Part shown: piece after piece, positions 22,160-33,869 of the stretch
How the letters are laid out: each line of letters begins with the position of its first letter
Position numbering within the stretch: position 1 is the first letter of the stretch
NCBI GenBank assembly: GCA_010015745.1
Contig: ML978223.1
Coordinates: 124,001 to 188,000, forward strand
DNA length: 64,000 bases
Origin: Setomelanomma holmii
Lineage: Eukaryota > Ascomycota > Dothideomycetes > Pleosporales > Phaeosphaeriaceae
Direction: 5' to 3'
The notes under the pieces: model-generated
Databases searched by the model: none
Told to the model about the DNA's origin: nothing
The model's input: only the letters and a program-made list of their open reading frames with translations
Position numbers and translations under genes: made by a program

Positions 22160-23967
22160 TCAGGTCAAGGTAATGGACTTCGGCTTCAGTGTGCCTGCGA
22201 ATATATTCGACGTGTCACAGCTTTTGTAATACTGTTCAAAGTAACCAACCCTTCGGAAACTTCGATATGACCAAGTATCGAACAGCCCGATCGGCGTCGC
22301 AACACCCGTGATTAAGATACCCATGTCGCAACAAAGGTGGATCGGAAGCTGGTCTTCGCTCTCGGACACGGCCTCCGCTGACTTCCATCGAAGAATCAAT
22401 ACAGCGACAAGATAGTGCCTAACATCACCTTCGAGGTCGAGACACCAGAAGCTCTGACGTGCTCCTGAAACTTCGTGTTCGACTTTGGCCGTCGCATTTT
22501 CTTGACCAAACGGAAACAGGTTGATAGTTGTCCAGACTGGTTTTCGGAATGGAAGAATGGATTGTGCGTCTATTTCAAACCGTACGACTGGTGCCCGGAC
22601 ATGTATAAGAGCCATACGATACTGTCCTAACTTTGTACGCTTCAGCTCTGGGGACGGCCATCGCCATTTGAGTTTGCAGTCCATGACAAAACCACTGCAA
22701 GCAAGAGAGACCGTGTTGTTGCCGACGCGTTCGTTCAGGGTAATCCACGACCATGTTGGGAGCCTGGAGTTGGCAAGTGTCCCGCGCTTGGAAGCAGAAT
22801 CTGGCACCTTGAACCATAGTAGCTCCAGGTGTATGAGCTCCTTCCAGATCCCAGCAAGAGACTGAAACCCTGTCTCCTGTTGTATGACAGCGATCATGCC
22901 TTGGAATGCAATCAGGCGATCGTTTGAGTGAGTCAGCGCGCATGCCGTGTAGTAAGTAAGTAGACTCGTCCAAGCCTGATAGAAGTTCCAATTGATTGCA
23001 TTTGGAAGGGCAACCTTCAGGCTCTTTGACGAGGAGAGGCGAGACAAGATTGACATACGGAGATTACGTTCGGCGTCCACGAGAGTAGCTGGACGAGCAA
23101 GAAGGGAGACGAATGATCGCTTTGGGTTCATTTTGGTGTCGTTGAAGTCAGTCATAGCAGGGTGCATTTCGTTGGCATTTGAACTAATGCACTCCCAGTG
23201 TAGCTGATCGGTGTCATAGTAAAGCGAGCGCGACGATAGCACACGCTCTTGTACGACCCAGCCTCGGCGTAGCAAGTCTCCACTTGGCATTTCGAGCTTT
23301 TCAGCAGTGTAACTCTTAGGGCTATCCAGCGTGATCTCGGTCGAAAGACTGAGGCTCGGCTGGGAGAAAGCTCTCATTGTGAAGCATCCAGTTTCCGGAC
23401 TGGCCGATTGCATGGCGACAATAGTGCAAAGACTTCCGCGGTAAATATCGCCCATGTTAGCAGATTCGTAAGTCCAGTCGCTGACGGAGTCCTGCACGAT
23501 ACAAAGCGAGTCCTGAATTGCCACACATCAGTAAATGCGAAACACAAAGTCATCATATGGCTCACTATCCAGAGGTACGATGGTCCAAGCCGAAGAGTGA
23601 TCCGCACCGCATGCTGAAACGTGACCGGAAGCTCATCGATAGGTATACCCTCTTGTAGCCGGCCATAAGTGGAGCTAGTCAAACAAAGCATTGGGGTGCT
23701 AGGCCACCGATGACTGAGCGCAATGTACTGCAATTCATCGGAGCGCTGTAATCTCCGCGTGGGATTCACAATGCGCATGCGGACAAGTGAATCTTGGACG
23801 ACTGTCCTCAAATCCAGCAGTCGCGTAGGTAGCGTAACTTGAGAATTATAGACTTCTGTGCAAGGAGGGTGATCGCGGATACAATTTTTCATCCATTTTC
23901 TTGCAAGGCTGAAACATGCTTCCGATGCTGTCGAGTTTGGATCTGCGACTTCTGGCCAGTGCGACAT
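22160..23967 (-). CDS. HET-domain protein (heterokaryon incompatibility type)
   Basis: Two exons (23566-23967, 22160-23512) with a 53-nt intron give 584 aa, no stops. The HET domain shows its conserved blocks: YIALSHRWPS (about residue 80), LWI/DSLCIVQD spanning the intron, the YESANMGDIYRGS block with SLCTIVA, and RGWVVQERVLSSR. The long C-terminus is typical and poorly conserved. HET proteins trigger programmed cell death after fusion of genetically different hyphae, usually when activated by a partner (often NLR-like). This copy appears intact, whereas the neighbouring transposon and the Clr5-ankyrin gene are broken. The specific allele or partner is unknown. Confidence 0.92.
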
Positions 23968-24392
23968 TGCTTTTGCTTGCTTAGCTAGCTCCGTGTGCGC
24001 ATTGCGTGCGCCTGGTGTGTGAGACGGATGATCGCAAGTGAAGCGTCTGTGAACTGAAGAAGCTGCGAGGCTGACCGATCACTCAGCCTTCCCAAGGTAG
24101 TGACGCGGTGGCGGACCTCGTGCAGACAGGCTGATGAAGTCTGCCTCGTTCGCCATCGCCTAGCAACAACGCGAAATACTGATGTTGGGACCATGAAGTC
24201 GCAAAGAAAGTGCTGCGGTTTCCATCCAACATCTGTGCGGAATGAAAAGACCTGCGCGATTACCAGTCAAATGGAAAGTGGTAATACCCACAGTCGCGCT
24301 AACCTCATAACGGGAATGGCGGCCTGAGATGATGGCAAGAGCTTGAGAGGGGCCAAATGAGTTACTGGCAACACGCGATCAACATAGGATCC
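23968..24392. other. intergenic, HET gene promoter
   Basis: Upstream of the HET gene and 3' of the F-box gene. No distinct element seen. Confidence 0.5.
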
Positions 24393-26270
24393 TCACAGCG
24401 CCATTCTTCGCTCATCCAGCCATCTTCGCCCCTCGGGCGTTCTCTCCCACTCGCTCGCCAGCATCGCAAACTCGGGATCCCGATCGTCCACAACCCACCC
24501 CACCCCGTCCCCAATCTGCACCGCAAACCTATCCTCAAATGGGCACCCCACATGATACTCGTCCCCATGCAGCCAGTAGCTGACTTCCTCACACGTCAAC
24601 CTCGCACGATATCTTCCCGCCGGTCCCACGTCAATCGGCTCTACGATCGTAAATGCTGGCCTCGTTTTCGCGATTTGTGTCGTCTCGTAATGTATCCACA
24701 GGCCACGGAAGAGACTATAGTACGTAGGTCTTCCGCGGTCCGAGTGCGTGAAGACATTGTCGAGCGTAATGTGTTCAGCATTGAGCATGGTAACGACCAT
24801 GTCGTAAACCGAGTCGAAGTGCATGTAAGCGTTGCGAATAGTCAGAGTCTTCAAGCGCTCGACCAGGTCCGCGGGAATGATATCACGCCAGCTGAACAAA
24901 TCTGATGCAACGCTATTTTCATCGCGTCGTGCGCGACAATTTGGGCTGAGGTCGAAGTGTTTCAGGAGTGGGAGGTTGCGAAGAACGGCCTGGATGTGAC
25001 CGGATCTGAGATATGAATTGGGGGAATGTTTTTTAGCGCCGTATGAGTTGACGGCTAGCTTGAGGCTTGTCAAAGGTAGTATACTGGCCAGGGAAACCGT
25101 ATTGAGCCAATCAGCATTTTCTGTTGTGAAGAGTTGGTGGCTGATGCCCGTTGTCTCCATTGCTGGATCGATGATGAATTCGGAGATTGAAGATTGGCGC
25201 ATATTAAGCAGAGTAGATACTAAAATGCTATAACCTCGGAACTCTCGCGGTAGGGACCCTGTTTTCTCGAGGATTGGCATCCGTAACGTCTTGCTTATAT
25301 ATGCAGCCTGAGCGGGTGTTGACTGCGGCCGATAGGTAAGCCATGGCCATACGGAGGGTTTGCGGAAGCCAGGTGGTAAAGATTGAAGGAAAGGCGAATT
25401 GCGGTAGGCATGCGTATTCCAAGGATACCAAATCGCGCTGGTCAATGTGACGCGCCTCAAGTTCGGGCAAGCTCTCAATACTTGTCGAAGTGCTGCCACA
25501 TCCAACTGTCGGCTCATGATCTCCTGCTCCTCTCGATACAGATCTTGGTAGTGATCCCAGCTATCTTCGATGGACATTCGTGTCGCGTTCTGGGCGAGCA
25601 CATCTTTTGCAGACTGGGTGTTGTGCCGGAGCAGAATGCCCTTAGCCACCTCTGTCAATCTTCCATCCTCCATGAAGAAGTCATCGTGCTCGAACTGCTT
25701 GAGCTCTTCATCATCGCTCTCATCGGATACAGTATACCACTCCAGCATGCTCTCAATGTCTCTCTTGCTATTCGCCTCATCGAGTGTCACGACTCGACTG
25801 AAGTCTTCCACGTCTGGGTACTCTTCCAGTTGCGCATCATCCCATACCAGCTCATGGACTTGATGTCTGTATCTTGGATGATCCAGAATTTTCTGCAAGC
25901 ATTGCAGATTCGCGCGATTTGGTGAGACATAGACTCGGTTGATCCTCAGGTCCACATTCTTGGCCAAAATCTTGCACGTCAGCCGCAGTCGCTTGATGTC
26001 GAGGTTCGACAGGTCCTGGCACACAATCGCCAATACTTCAGCCGGTAGATCCAGAATGCTTTTCACTTCACTTTTTGGATTATTTCCACTACTTCCAAAA
26101 GCTTCGGGAAACTCGTCGGCGAACAGGTCTTCCATGAAGCTCAAGGAAGGCGCGTCGGGAGCCGTAGCAGGGACGTAGGAAATGCGTCGTTTTGTGACTC
26201 CAGCTCGTGCAGCCATGCTGGGTTTCCGTCGATGCGGCCTCGCGGGGCGGATCTGCAGATTTGAAAACAT
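24393..26270 (-). CDS. F-box domain protein
   Basis: Intronless, 625 aa from ATG 26270. After a basic, disordered N-terminus, the F-box occupies about residues 70-110 (ILDLPAEVLAIVCQDLSN, LKRLRLTCKIL-like, then NVDLRINRVYVSPN). The remainder resembles degenerate leucine-rich/WD-lacking fungal F-box proteins with NLRRVTLTSAIW, LPLLKHFDLS and LKTLTIRNAYMHFDS segments. The F-box would bind Skp1 in an SCF ubiquitin ligase, with the C-terminal part selecting a substrate that cannot be named. An acidic stretch (VSDESDDEELKQFEHDDFF) lies near residue 185. No breaks were seen. Confidence 0.88.
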   Translation of the reverse strand: MFSNLQIRPARPHRRKPSMAARAGVTKRRISYVPATAPDAPSLSFMEDLFADEFPEAFGSSGNNPKSEVKSILDLPAEVLAIVCQDLSNLDIKRLRLTCKILAKNVDLRINRVYVSPNRANLQCLQKILDHPRYRHQVHELVWDDAQLEEYPDVEDFSRVVTLDEANSKRDIESMLEWYTVSDESDDEELKQFEHDDFFMEDGRLTEVAKGILLRHNTQSAKDVLAQNATRMSIEDSWDHYQDLYREEQEIMSRQLDVAALRQVLRACPNLRRVTLTSAIWYPWNTHAYRNSPFLQSLPPGFRKPSVWPWLTYRPQSTPAQAAYISKTLRMPILEKTGSLPREFRGYSILVSTLLNMRQSSISEFIIDPAMETTGISHQLFTTENADWLNTVSLASILPLTSLKLAVNSYGAKKHSPNSYLRSGHIQAVLRNLPLLKHFDLSPNCRARRDENSVASDLFSWRDIIPADLVERLKTLTIRNAYMHFDSVYDMVVTMLNAEHITLDNVFTHSDRGRPTYYSLFRGLWIHYETTQIAKTRPAFTIVEPIDVGPAGRYRARLTCEEVSYWLHGDEYHVGCPFEDRFAVQIGDGVGWVVDDRDPEFAMLASEWERTPEGRRWLDERRMAL

Positions 26271-27226
26271 ATTGGGGCCGCCTTGTCTGGCCGCACCTTT
26301 GGTGTTGCGCCAAGTGGTCAGAGTATTTTGGTCTTATAGTGATGCAGTCAGGATGCTGTGCATAGATGCTACATCTGAACCGTTCATGTAATCGTGTGAG
26401 CGAAATATCTGAAAGCTGCGGGACCAAAAGGATTGTTCGGCGCGATCCGGGTCACCATATTCTCCATGCTGCAACAGAAACGAGATGCGAATGAAAATAG
26501 AGGGAGGAGGCAAAGGTCCACAAGATATGCGACGTCGAGTCGTGAAGAGCGTGCTAAAGGTAGTGAAACGCTTGTGGATGTCGCCGCCTTCTTGCATGGC
26601 AGCCCCTCATTTGGCGCCGAAGCGAGGCGCGTGGATGCGAATTGCAGGCTGCCATCGTAAGGCGCTTGGGAAGCAGAACCTTGATTGCAGCGCTGTGTGC
26701 TTTCATCTCATGTTGGCTCACACAGACATATACTGTATGTTCGTGGAAGACTGGAGATTGCACAGGTACGGAGAGGTGGACTGGAAAGCGCCAGGGTCAC
26801 AAAGGACTAGGCTCTTCCTAGCTCCACTGCGCCAACAGTGGGTCCGCCTGTTTTGACGTGACAATTCCACGACATCACAGTGAAATTGAAGAGCAATAAT
26901 CCAAGTTATTCGTCTTTATTGCGTCGGACGCGTTCCAGCAATCCAGACGAGCCTCTGATAAACATACACAGACAGATATTGCCAGCTTCGCTAGCAGACA
27001 ACCCGTAGTAGACCCTCTCACGAACGATTCCCGCCGAACGACACAATCGAATCAGCGCCTACACGAGGCTAGGCCATTCCGACTGCACCGCGACAGCGAT
27101 AGCGCTCGCTCTTCCCATATCGAAGTTATGATTGTAAAGCGCCCGAGTGCATATCATGCCAAGGCCGCACCATGAGATACCCGAGAACCAATGTGAAGAC
27201 GTCAGGGAAGGAGGCGAGTCGTTCAT
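26271..27226. other. intergenic
   Basis: Upstream of the F-box gene and 3' of the DUF6699-like gene. A plus-strand ATG frame (26485-26856, 123 codons) has no domain or intron support and was not called. Confidence 0.5.
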
Positions 27227-28064
27227 CTACTCCTCGGGGATGGCGTTCTTGTTCTTCTTCTTCTTGCCTCCTCCTGAGCCGCCGGACATGGACGAGGTTG
27301 GCTGGTTGGACTGATGAACGATAAAGCGGGTGTAGCTCTCCTCCTTGTCCCATTCGAAACCGGCTAGATATGGCTTCTCGAACTCGTCATCTGCCTGAGA
27401 ACGGGTTCAGCAAATGGATGATGGGGTCAGATCCAAAGAATACAGGCATGGTGATCGAGGGCTTGCATTCCTCAGGGATGATGACGAAAAGGTGGGTACA
27501 TACACGCTTCTTAAACTGCTTGTGGATTGCGTCTAGTGCATCCTTGATGGTGACGCCCTTCATGTTCCGTGCGACAACCTCGAGTCCGAGTGGGAAGTGC
27601 AGGGTGATTTTCTTGACCTTGGGCGTGCATAATGGCAGCTTCAAAACTGCTGGGTCATCAACCTTAGTCGGTGACTCGTTGAGCTTCCTGTGTGGTGGAC
27701 ATATTAGCACTGTTCTGTCCAGAGGAGCTGGGTGGCCAACGACGGGCAGGTCATTGAGGCATATGAGTGCTGCAACAAGGCAAGAAGAGGCTATTCACTT
27801 ACCATCCAAGCTTCTGGGTCTCGATGGAGATGCTGATGTCCTTTCCTTCCTTCTCTGTCGATCTGTCAGCCCCACCTGCCCCTCTTGATCTGCCCCTCAC
27901 TCAGGCAGGAGTCAGCGCGAGCACTCACCTAGGTCCTCAATGGCGTAGACATCAGCGGCCATAGAAGAAGCTCTGCGGTGGCCCTTCTTGACCTCATCGG
28001 CGGTCGCCTTGACAAAATTGTCGCTAGCCGAATCGACCTTGGAGAGCGGGGCTGAGTCTGTCAT
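27227..28064 (-). CDS. DUF6699-like fungal protein
   Basis: Four exons (27929-28064, 27803-27854, 27504-27687, 27227-27394) with phases matching, 179 aa. The central part reads KVKKITLHFPLGLEVVARN, GVTIKDALDAIHKQFKKR, then after an intron DDEFEKPYLAGFEWDKEE. This is the pattern of the small fungal domain DUF6699 (family assignment from memory). Its C-terminus is a Gly-rich then Lys/Asn-rich tail ending IPEE. Function is unknown; the absence of signal peptide or TM suggests a soluble intracellular protein. Intron 1 (27855-27928) and intron 2 (27688-27802) are ordinary in length and signals. Confidence 0.8.
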
Positions 28065-28863
28065 CGTGGCGGGGTGTAAGCACAGTTGTAGCTACTGGAG
28101 CTGATGGTGGATTGTGACAATGGAAGAGCTTCGGGAAGCTGTAGGTTTGGTGGAGGTATGGGAGTAAGCAGTGAAGGAAGCTTAGCACAGTCGTGTGAGA
28201 GAAGGAGAAGACAAGACAGGGCGAGGGCGGTATTTGAGGGGTCAAAGGTCCCAGGAGCTGTGTCACTTGATCAGCACACCATGGTCATCCAATCCAATGA
28301 TAGCGCACGCCGTGAACAGGTGGGTCCGTGCACATCTGGGGTAAAGGCGGGGAAGGAGCTATTGACGCGCCCCTGGCACAACGAGCAGACTGCGGAATCA
28401 GCAAAGATACTTTGTACATGTACCAGTACACTAGTAATTGAGCCTCACGGTACTGTATTGCTCGCCTCGGGCGTCAATTCTTGTGTTGCTCTCAGTCGCT
28501 TACGAACTGCGTGGTGGTGAGACATGTCACGCGAGGCGCTACGTCATCGCAATCAGGTGAGGCATGCCTATCCCTCGCTCGATACCTGTACACGTCCGAT
28601 GCTGCTGACTTGGTACAGTATCCACTTGGTCACTGGTGGTGCAATTGGATGTAGTAGCATGAGATGGCGGTCTTCCGGTGCCTCCGATCGCGATGTTGGG
28701 CTGGCAGGGAATGGTGCATTATCTTCAAGAGGATCTGATAAACCCCTGGGACTATTCATGTTTGCACGGCAATACTCCAGTTACTACCTGCAGGTATCTA
28801 AAGCATCAAAGATCAGCGGGGAGGCGGCCAATCTTGTTGATGAAGCACAACAGACCTCACCCA
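28065..28863. other. intergenic
   Basis: Promoter side of the DUF6699-like gene. A doubled CCAATCCAAT word lies near 28287, a possible CCAAT-binding-factor site. The remainder is the 3' flank of the aldo/keto reductase. No gene. Confidence 0.5.
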
Positions 28864-29990
28864 CTATGAATGTCCTTGTATCTTGACGGGTACGTACAGC
28901 TCCTCGAGGTACTTCTCTTCCTCCTCAGTGAGCTCCTTCCCTCTCGCATCAAGTGCTTCATCCATCCTCTCCACGCTCGAGAAGCCAATGATAGGACTCG
29001 ACACGCGTTTGTTGATCCATGCAAGCGCGACGTGGCTCATCTTCCAGCCGTGCTTCTTCGCCAACTCCTCGACTCGCTCGACAATCTGCTTGTCGTTGTT
29101 GGCATGTCCCGTGGTGAATGTTCCCGCCTTTTGTTCTCCTTCTGAGCGTGTAGTTGTACCGAAGGCGGAGGAGGGGCGAGCAAGGTGGCCGCGGCAGAGA
29201 GGTGCCCAGGGAATCAAGCCGACGCCGGTGTCGTTGCAGAACCTGTTCATCTCGCGCTCCTCTTCGCGGTAGAGCAAGTTGTAGTGATTCTGCATGCTGA
29301 TGAACTTGGTCCATCCGTTCTTCTCTGCGACAAATTGCATCTGTGCGAATTGCACAGCCCACATCGAGCTCGCACCGATGTAACGGACCTTGCCGCTCTT
29401 GATCAGATCGTGCAGCGCCTCCATTGTCTCTTCAATTGGTGTGTTCGGGTCGAAGCGGTGGATCTGCAGCAGATCGACGTAGTCAGTGTCGAGACGTTGG
29501 AGAGAGGCATTGACAGCGTTGAAAATGGCCTGACGAGACAGACCACCTTGATTGGTGTAGTCCTTGAGTTGTGGCATCTCCTTTGGGTATTGGATGCTTC
29601 GCAGACCGGGATCTTCGCCAACGTAGCCGTAGCATTTTGTGAGGATGACAAGCTTGTGGCGTGGGAGGTCGTATTTCTTGATCGCCTTGCCGATAATCTC
29701 TTCTGAGACGCCGTTCGAGTATACATTTGCTACTTCGTGTTAGTAGGTGCTGGAGTGCTCATTCTGCGCCACAACTCACCAGTATCCCATGTTGTGAGGC
29801 CACGATCGTAAGCCGCCTTGAGTAGTGGTAGCGACGCCTCCTCCTCGATGACCCATGGCTGCCACTTCGAAGAGCCAATGCTCATCGCACCCAGGATGGG
29901 CACGGAGACCTTCAGGCCGCTCTTTCCCAGGCGCACGTACTCGGCCTTGGACTCCTTTAGAAGACCCTGGACATCTAGCTTGTCTGCCAT
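28864..29990 (-). CDS. aldo/keto reductase
   Basis: Exon 1 (29780-29990) and exon 2 (28864-29729) give 358 aa. This is an NADPH-dependent reductase of carbonyls, (alpha/beta)8 barrel, cytosolic. The catalytic tetrad is visible: Asp and Tyr in WDTANVYSNG (across the intron), Lys in VILTKCYG, and His in LLQIHRFD. Other family marks are LGKSGLKVSVPILGAMSIGS at the start, GKVRYIGASSMW, ISMQNHYNLLYREEERE, LIPWAPLCRGHLARP, and the cofactor-end SSPIIGFSSVERMDEAL. It belongs to the fungal versicolorin/norsolorinic-acid-reductase-like AKR group, which are mostly of unknown substrate. ATG 29990 was chosen; an upstream in-frame extension has no support. Confidence 0.93.
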
Positions 29991-31161
29991 GTTTACGCTT
30001 GTGTCGATCGTGGGGTAGCTTGAGCTGTAGGTGGGGTCTACAGGAAGGTCGTTATTTGAGACCTTAGCCAGGGCGGCTTTTGAAGCCCTTATAGCTACGG
30101 GCGACAGCTCATCATATCCTTGATTAGGAAGCAGCAACTGAAAAATGGCTGCTCAACGCGGATTTTGCGGCGATAGTTCGTCTTTGCCGGTGGTTGATGC
30201 GGGGTGAAAGCACAATTTGCCCCGCCAAAGGTGCGTCATCCAATGTTTGAGAGTCGTGCTGGTGTCCGTGGCCAGAAGACTGCCTATTGTGGTTGTATGC
30301 CTGCATGCTAGAAAACATGGTTCTTGGTGAGGGTCTGGGGGGTCTGCACGCGTGACAACACGGTCCTTCTTTGGGGAACGCGCCTGGCATGTTCGCGCCG
30401 GCAAGTTCCGCAATGGCTGGCACGAGTGGACGGTGGTCCACTCAAGTGCGGCCATTCTTCCTACTTCCTCATTGCATTTCATTTACGCGAATGAAATCAC
30501 CAAAACCATGTGTACGATATCCGCCGTCACATGTCCTGGAGAATCATGTCTAAACCCGATTTCTTGTCTCCTTGAAGCTTGCTTGAACCCAGCCCGACGC
30601 CATATCCGAGATTTTCAGGAAGATATGAACCTCGAACTTATCGAACGAGACCTCAGATTCAAGCACGTTGCAGGCTGTTGCCAGCGAAATCTCTTCAGTT
30701 TTCTCTGCATGACCTTACAGAATGGGAGTGGTTGCAGGGCAGACTGCTACCGCGATTAGACAAATTTGCAAGCATCGGCGCGTCTAGCCGTGCCTCTGTT
30801 ACTACTGGATTGGGCCGTCTTCAATACTTTTAATAACCTCCCAACGAGAACGAATCACGGATTGGCGATAATCCGATACTGAAGTTGTACTATGTAGATG
30901 CAACATGCAATTTGCAATGCACTTCACTCCACGTGCTTTGTCCAGGCAAGCACGATGCAAACGAGTTACGTGCAGAGTGGAACTCCTTTCATTTGATACA
31001 TGAGCGTATTTCTGATGTTTCAAATCTCTGCAGTTTGTGCTACCGCTCGCACGATTTCATCAACCTCAACTAGCAGGACGGGAACAATCAACCGTGAAAC
31101 CGGACAAACTCCTCAGGCATCTGCACCTCCTCGCTTGTCGCCCTCGGACGTCAGCGTTACA
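29991..31161. other. intergenic
   Basis: Reductase promoter, with a CCAAT box on the plus strand near 30239, and about 900 bp without recognisable genes. The plus-strand open frame 30352-30759 shows no domain. Confidence 0.5.
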
Positions 31162-31994
31162 ATGACCAGTCCGTAAGTCGCGCATTCACGTTCATCTAGG
31201 GCTCCAGCGAAATCTGACGAGAGCAGTGATTATGACCGCTATATCGGCACCTACCCAAAAGCCACCTTGAAAACCCTGCCGCAAGAAAAGTGTGACATGA
31301 TCTACGAGTATCTTTGGATTACAGAAGATTTCGATGCCTCAGTATCCTGAAAGGTCTTCATATGCAGACTGCGTGAGGCCGGCGAGAGACTATTCGCCAA
31401 TACAAACGTCGTTGGCAAGGACTTTGCGCGCGAGGCATACAAGTGGCTCTACGAATACGGAGATCTTGGGAGACTCATCTGCTTAGAGACCTTGCCAGCT
31501 ATCTATCGGGAGGTCCGCGCGACGTGGACATCACTCCTGCGTAGTGTACATTGCGCTCGTTGAACGTGAAGATCTTCATAGAACGGCCACATCCGGAGGA
31601 ACTCCCATTCCTGCCGAAGACTGTCGGGAGGCATCTTCGCGCACTCGCTGATCTCGATCACGTCAAAGGTCTCAAGCTCAAGATCTCCATCTTCTACATC
31701 TTCGCCAAGCTCATCAACTTCGATTTACTTGAGGACCTGGCCGTCCATATGAGGCGCGTTGTCGATCGTCTAGATTCCAAGCAAGCAATTGTGAACATTG
31801 AGCTCCATCTCCGCACTGGTGATCTTTCCCCCTTCACCCGTGCATTCTGTATTCATGGGCCAGGTCTGAAGCAACAAGACGAAGAGCCATTTGCATTTGC
31901 TGAGACCAACATGGTATCATTGCTGGGAGCTGGTACTGCTGAACGGCGGACAAGCCTGGCATCGCCTTGGGTGGGCCCAGACCGGATTATGTAG
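31162..31994 (+). pseudogene. broken lineage-specific protein gene
   Basis: Begins ATG 31162, then a probable intron 31173-31226 leads into a frame reading DYDRYIGTYPKATLKTLPQE and YEYLWITEDFDASVS. A TGA (31348-31350) interrupts. The same frame continues with LREAGERLFANTNVVGKDFA and LGRLICLETLPAIYREV until about 31545. There the coding sense moves to another frame (IFIERPHPEELPFLPKTV .. GLKLKISIFYIFAKLINF .. AIVNIELHLRTGDLSPFTRA) to 31994. The composition looks like a fungal-specific protein of F-box-substrate style, but no domain is recognised. At least one nonsense and one frameshift, so it is probably non-functional. Confidence 0.65.
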
Positions 31995-32382
31995 GCCAAG
32001 CACGCGCTCACGCACTAGGAGAGGTTGAAATTCTCGGGCATGTACGGGTCGGGTTTCGGGAGGATTATTGATATAAATGCGCATTGTATGTGTATGGCTA
32101 GCATGCCCACTTCACGATCGGGAGCGCGGCTATGTTTATATGAAAGCGTACGTCGCTATATCATTCAAAAGCAACGACGAGCTCATCTTCTGTAAACGAT
32201 CAGGATACAGCGCAACATAATCAAAGCTTCAACAAATGTTCAGGTTCGTGGATCTTATTCAGTGGTTTCGTTGCCCCAGTCCCCAGGAATGCGTTCCACC
32301 ACCACACCTCCCATTATCCCACCCAAAACACCCAAACACCACCAGAAACCCTCATGACACCCAATTTCCATTTCAATTCAAC
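31995..32382. other. intergenic, promoter of Spherulin-4 gene A
   Basis: Contains a long C/A-rich leader (32280-32380: CCACC, CCCACCC, AAACACCC words) directly before the start codon, as in many fungal leaders, and T/A-rich words near 32135. Confidence 0.5.
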
Positions 32383-33654
32383 ATGTCACTCGCAACGCCA
32401 CACATCCAAGCCCTCTCCACCTACCGCACCCAACACCGCGTTTCTTCCTCAAACCGCAATGTCTCAAGCCCCTTCAACCTCGCAATACCGCCGCGCAGCC
32501 AACGTCGCCCGCTAAGCCGCGCCGACACACCAACAGGGTATCTCGGTCCGCCTTCCAACCCGCCTGCTCGAACACGCACTCCGTACTTGGAAGTACCCGG
32601 CGCCGCTGTCGTGGTAGGCGAAAAGCCCGTGCAGCCAAGACTGTATACGTTAAATGGAGGCAGCACGGATACGCTGAAGAGTATCACGGGGTCGTATGAG
32701 CCGAAAATTCAGCCCAAGGAGGTGAAGAGGGTGAATGATCGCGTGTTGGCGATTGCGGTGACGTTGGGGCTTGCAGTTATCTTAGCGATTGGCATACCGC
32801 TAGCCGCAGTCTTGCCGGTCAAGTACGCGGTGCGGACACCGGTGAAGGTTCTGGTGCGGTTGTTTGTGGATCCGGTGGAAAATGGGTGGCAGAAGCTGGA
32901 CGATGCGTATATGTTCATCACTATGAATATGGGGTGAGGTGTGGACTGTTGTGCTGACGTGGATGGCAGGATTTTGAAATATCATGATATGGACTTCATG
33001 GTCGTTGTTGATCCAGATCATGGAACTACGAACGCGACGTGGCCGTCAGCAACGTTTATCGATGGGATAAGAAGTTTGAACATATACCCCAATGTGCGCA
33101 CGTTGGGTTACATCGACACTGCGCGAGGCACGATCCCCAATACCACCATCCGAGCCCAGATCGCAACGTATGCTGGCTGGGCCAACGTGACTGAAGGTCT
33201 CGCGATCCATGGCGTTTGTTTCGATGCGACACCATTCAAGAACACCGATGACGGCATTGCGCGCGCTTATCTACGCAACATCAGTGCGAAAGTGAGACAT
33301 GTGAAGGGCTGGGCCGGTGAAGGGGAGGGCTTGGTGGTACACAACCCGGGACGCGTGCCGAACACGGAGATGCTGACGTATAGACCCGACATTATGGTGG
33401 CTTTCGAGGGAGATTATGCTCATGTGCCGAATCGAAGCAAGATCCATGCGCAAGTAGCGGACAAGAATGGCGGAAGGGAGGATTATGCGATGCTGGTGCA
33501 TTCAGTCCCCAAAGACCTAGGCCGTGGAGGTATGAGACGCATCGTCAAGAACGTGCGGAGTGACGTGCAGTGGTTGTACATGACAGACTTGACAACGGAA
33601 CCATATACGGCATATGGCTCGCTTTGGGAGACGTGGCTGGATGTGGCGTGGTGA
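32383..33654 (+). CDS. Spherulin-4 family protein, type II membrane form
   Basis: Exons 32383-32906 and 32970-33654 (63-nt intron) give 402 aa. About 120 disordered, basic residues precede a TM helix (VLAIAVTLGLAVILAIGIPLAA, about residues 125-148). The Spherulin-4 domain follows: VRLFVDPVENGWQKLDDA, DFMVVVDPDHG, LNIYPNVRTLGYIDTARG and HGVCFDATP. It is a TIM-barrel-like glycosidase-clan domain, probably facing the ER lumen or outside. In this family the D-x-N/D-P-D-H/S-G loop and the FDE(T) motif hold the likely acids. Here FFDET is FDAT, so the usual Glu is Ala. A possible upstream ATG (32236) is less likely. A paralogue lies immediately downstream. Confidence 0.85.
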
Positions 33655-33869
33655 GTCGGGAAGGTGGAAACTGTCACGCGGTCGTGCAAGACTCTCCGCA
33701 ATATGTTCTTGGGAATGATTGAGGTGTTGGCTTCTTGTGCATGCAATCTTTTTCCGATCTCGTGATTGCGGTTATTCTGGTTGTTGCTTAGTCAGCCTAT
33801 AATCAAGTGATTATAAGGACACCTACGCTATGTGTCGATGCCGGCAGAGACGACGAGCCAACCACGAAC

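Noticed and set aside
26485..26856. Plus-strand ATG frame of 123 codons upstream of the F-box gene
   Set aside because: No domain, signal or splice pattern; composition typical of chance ORFs.
31173..31199. 27-nt intron at the start of the broken gene at 31162
   Set aside because: Shorter than any intron here. A 54-nt intron to 31226 with AG gives the same frame.
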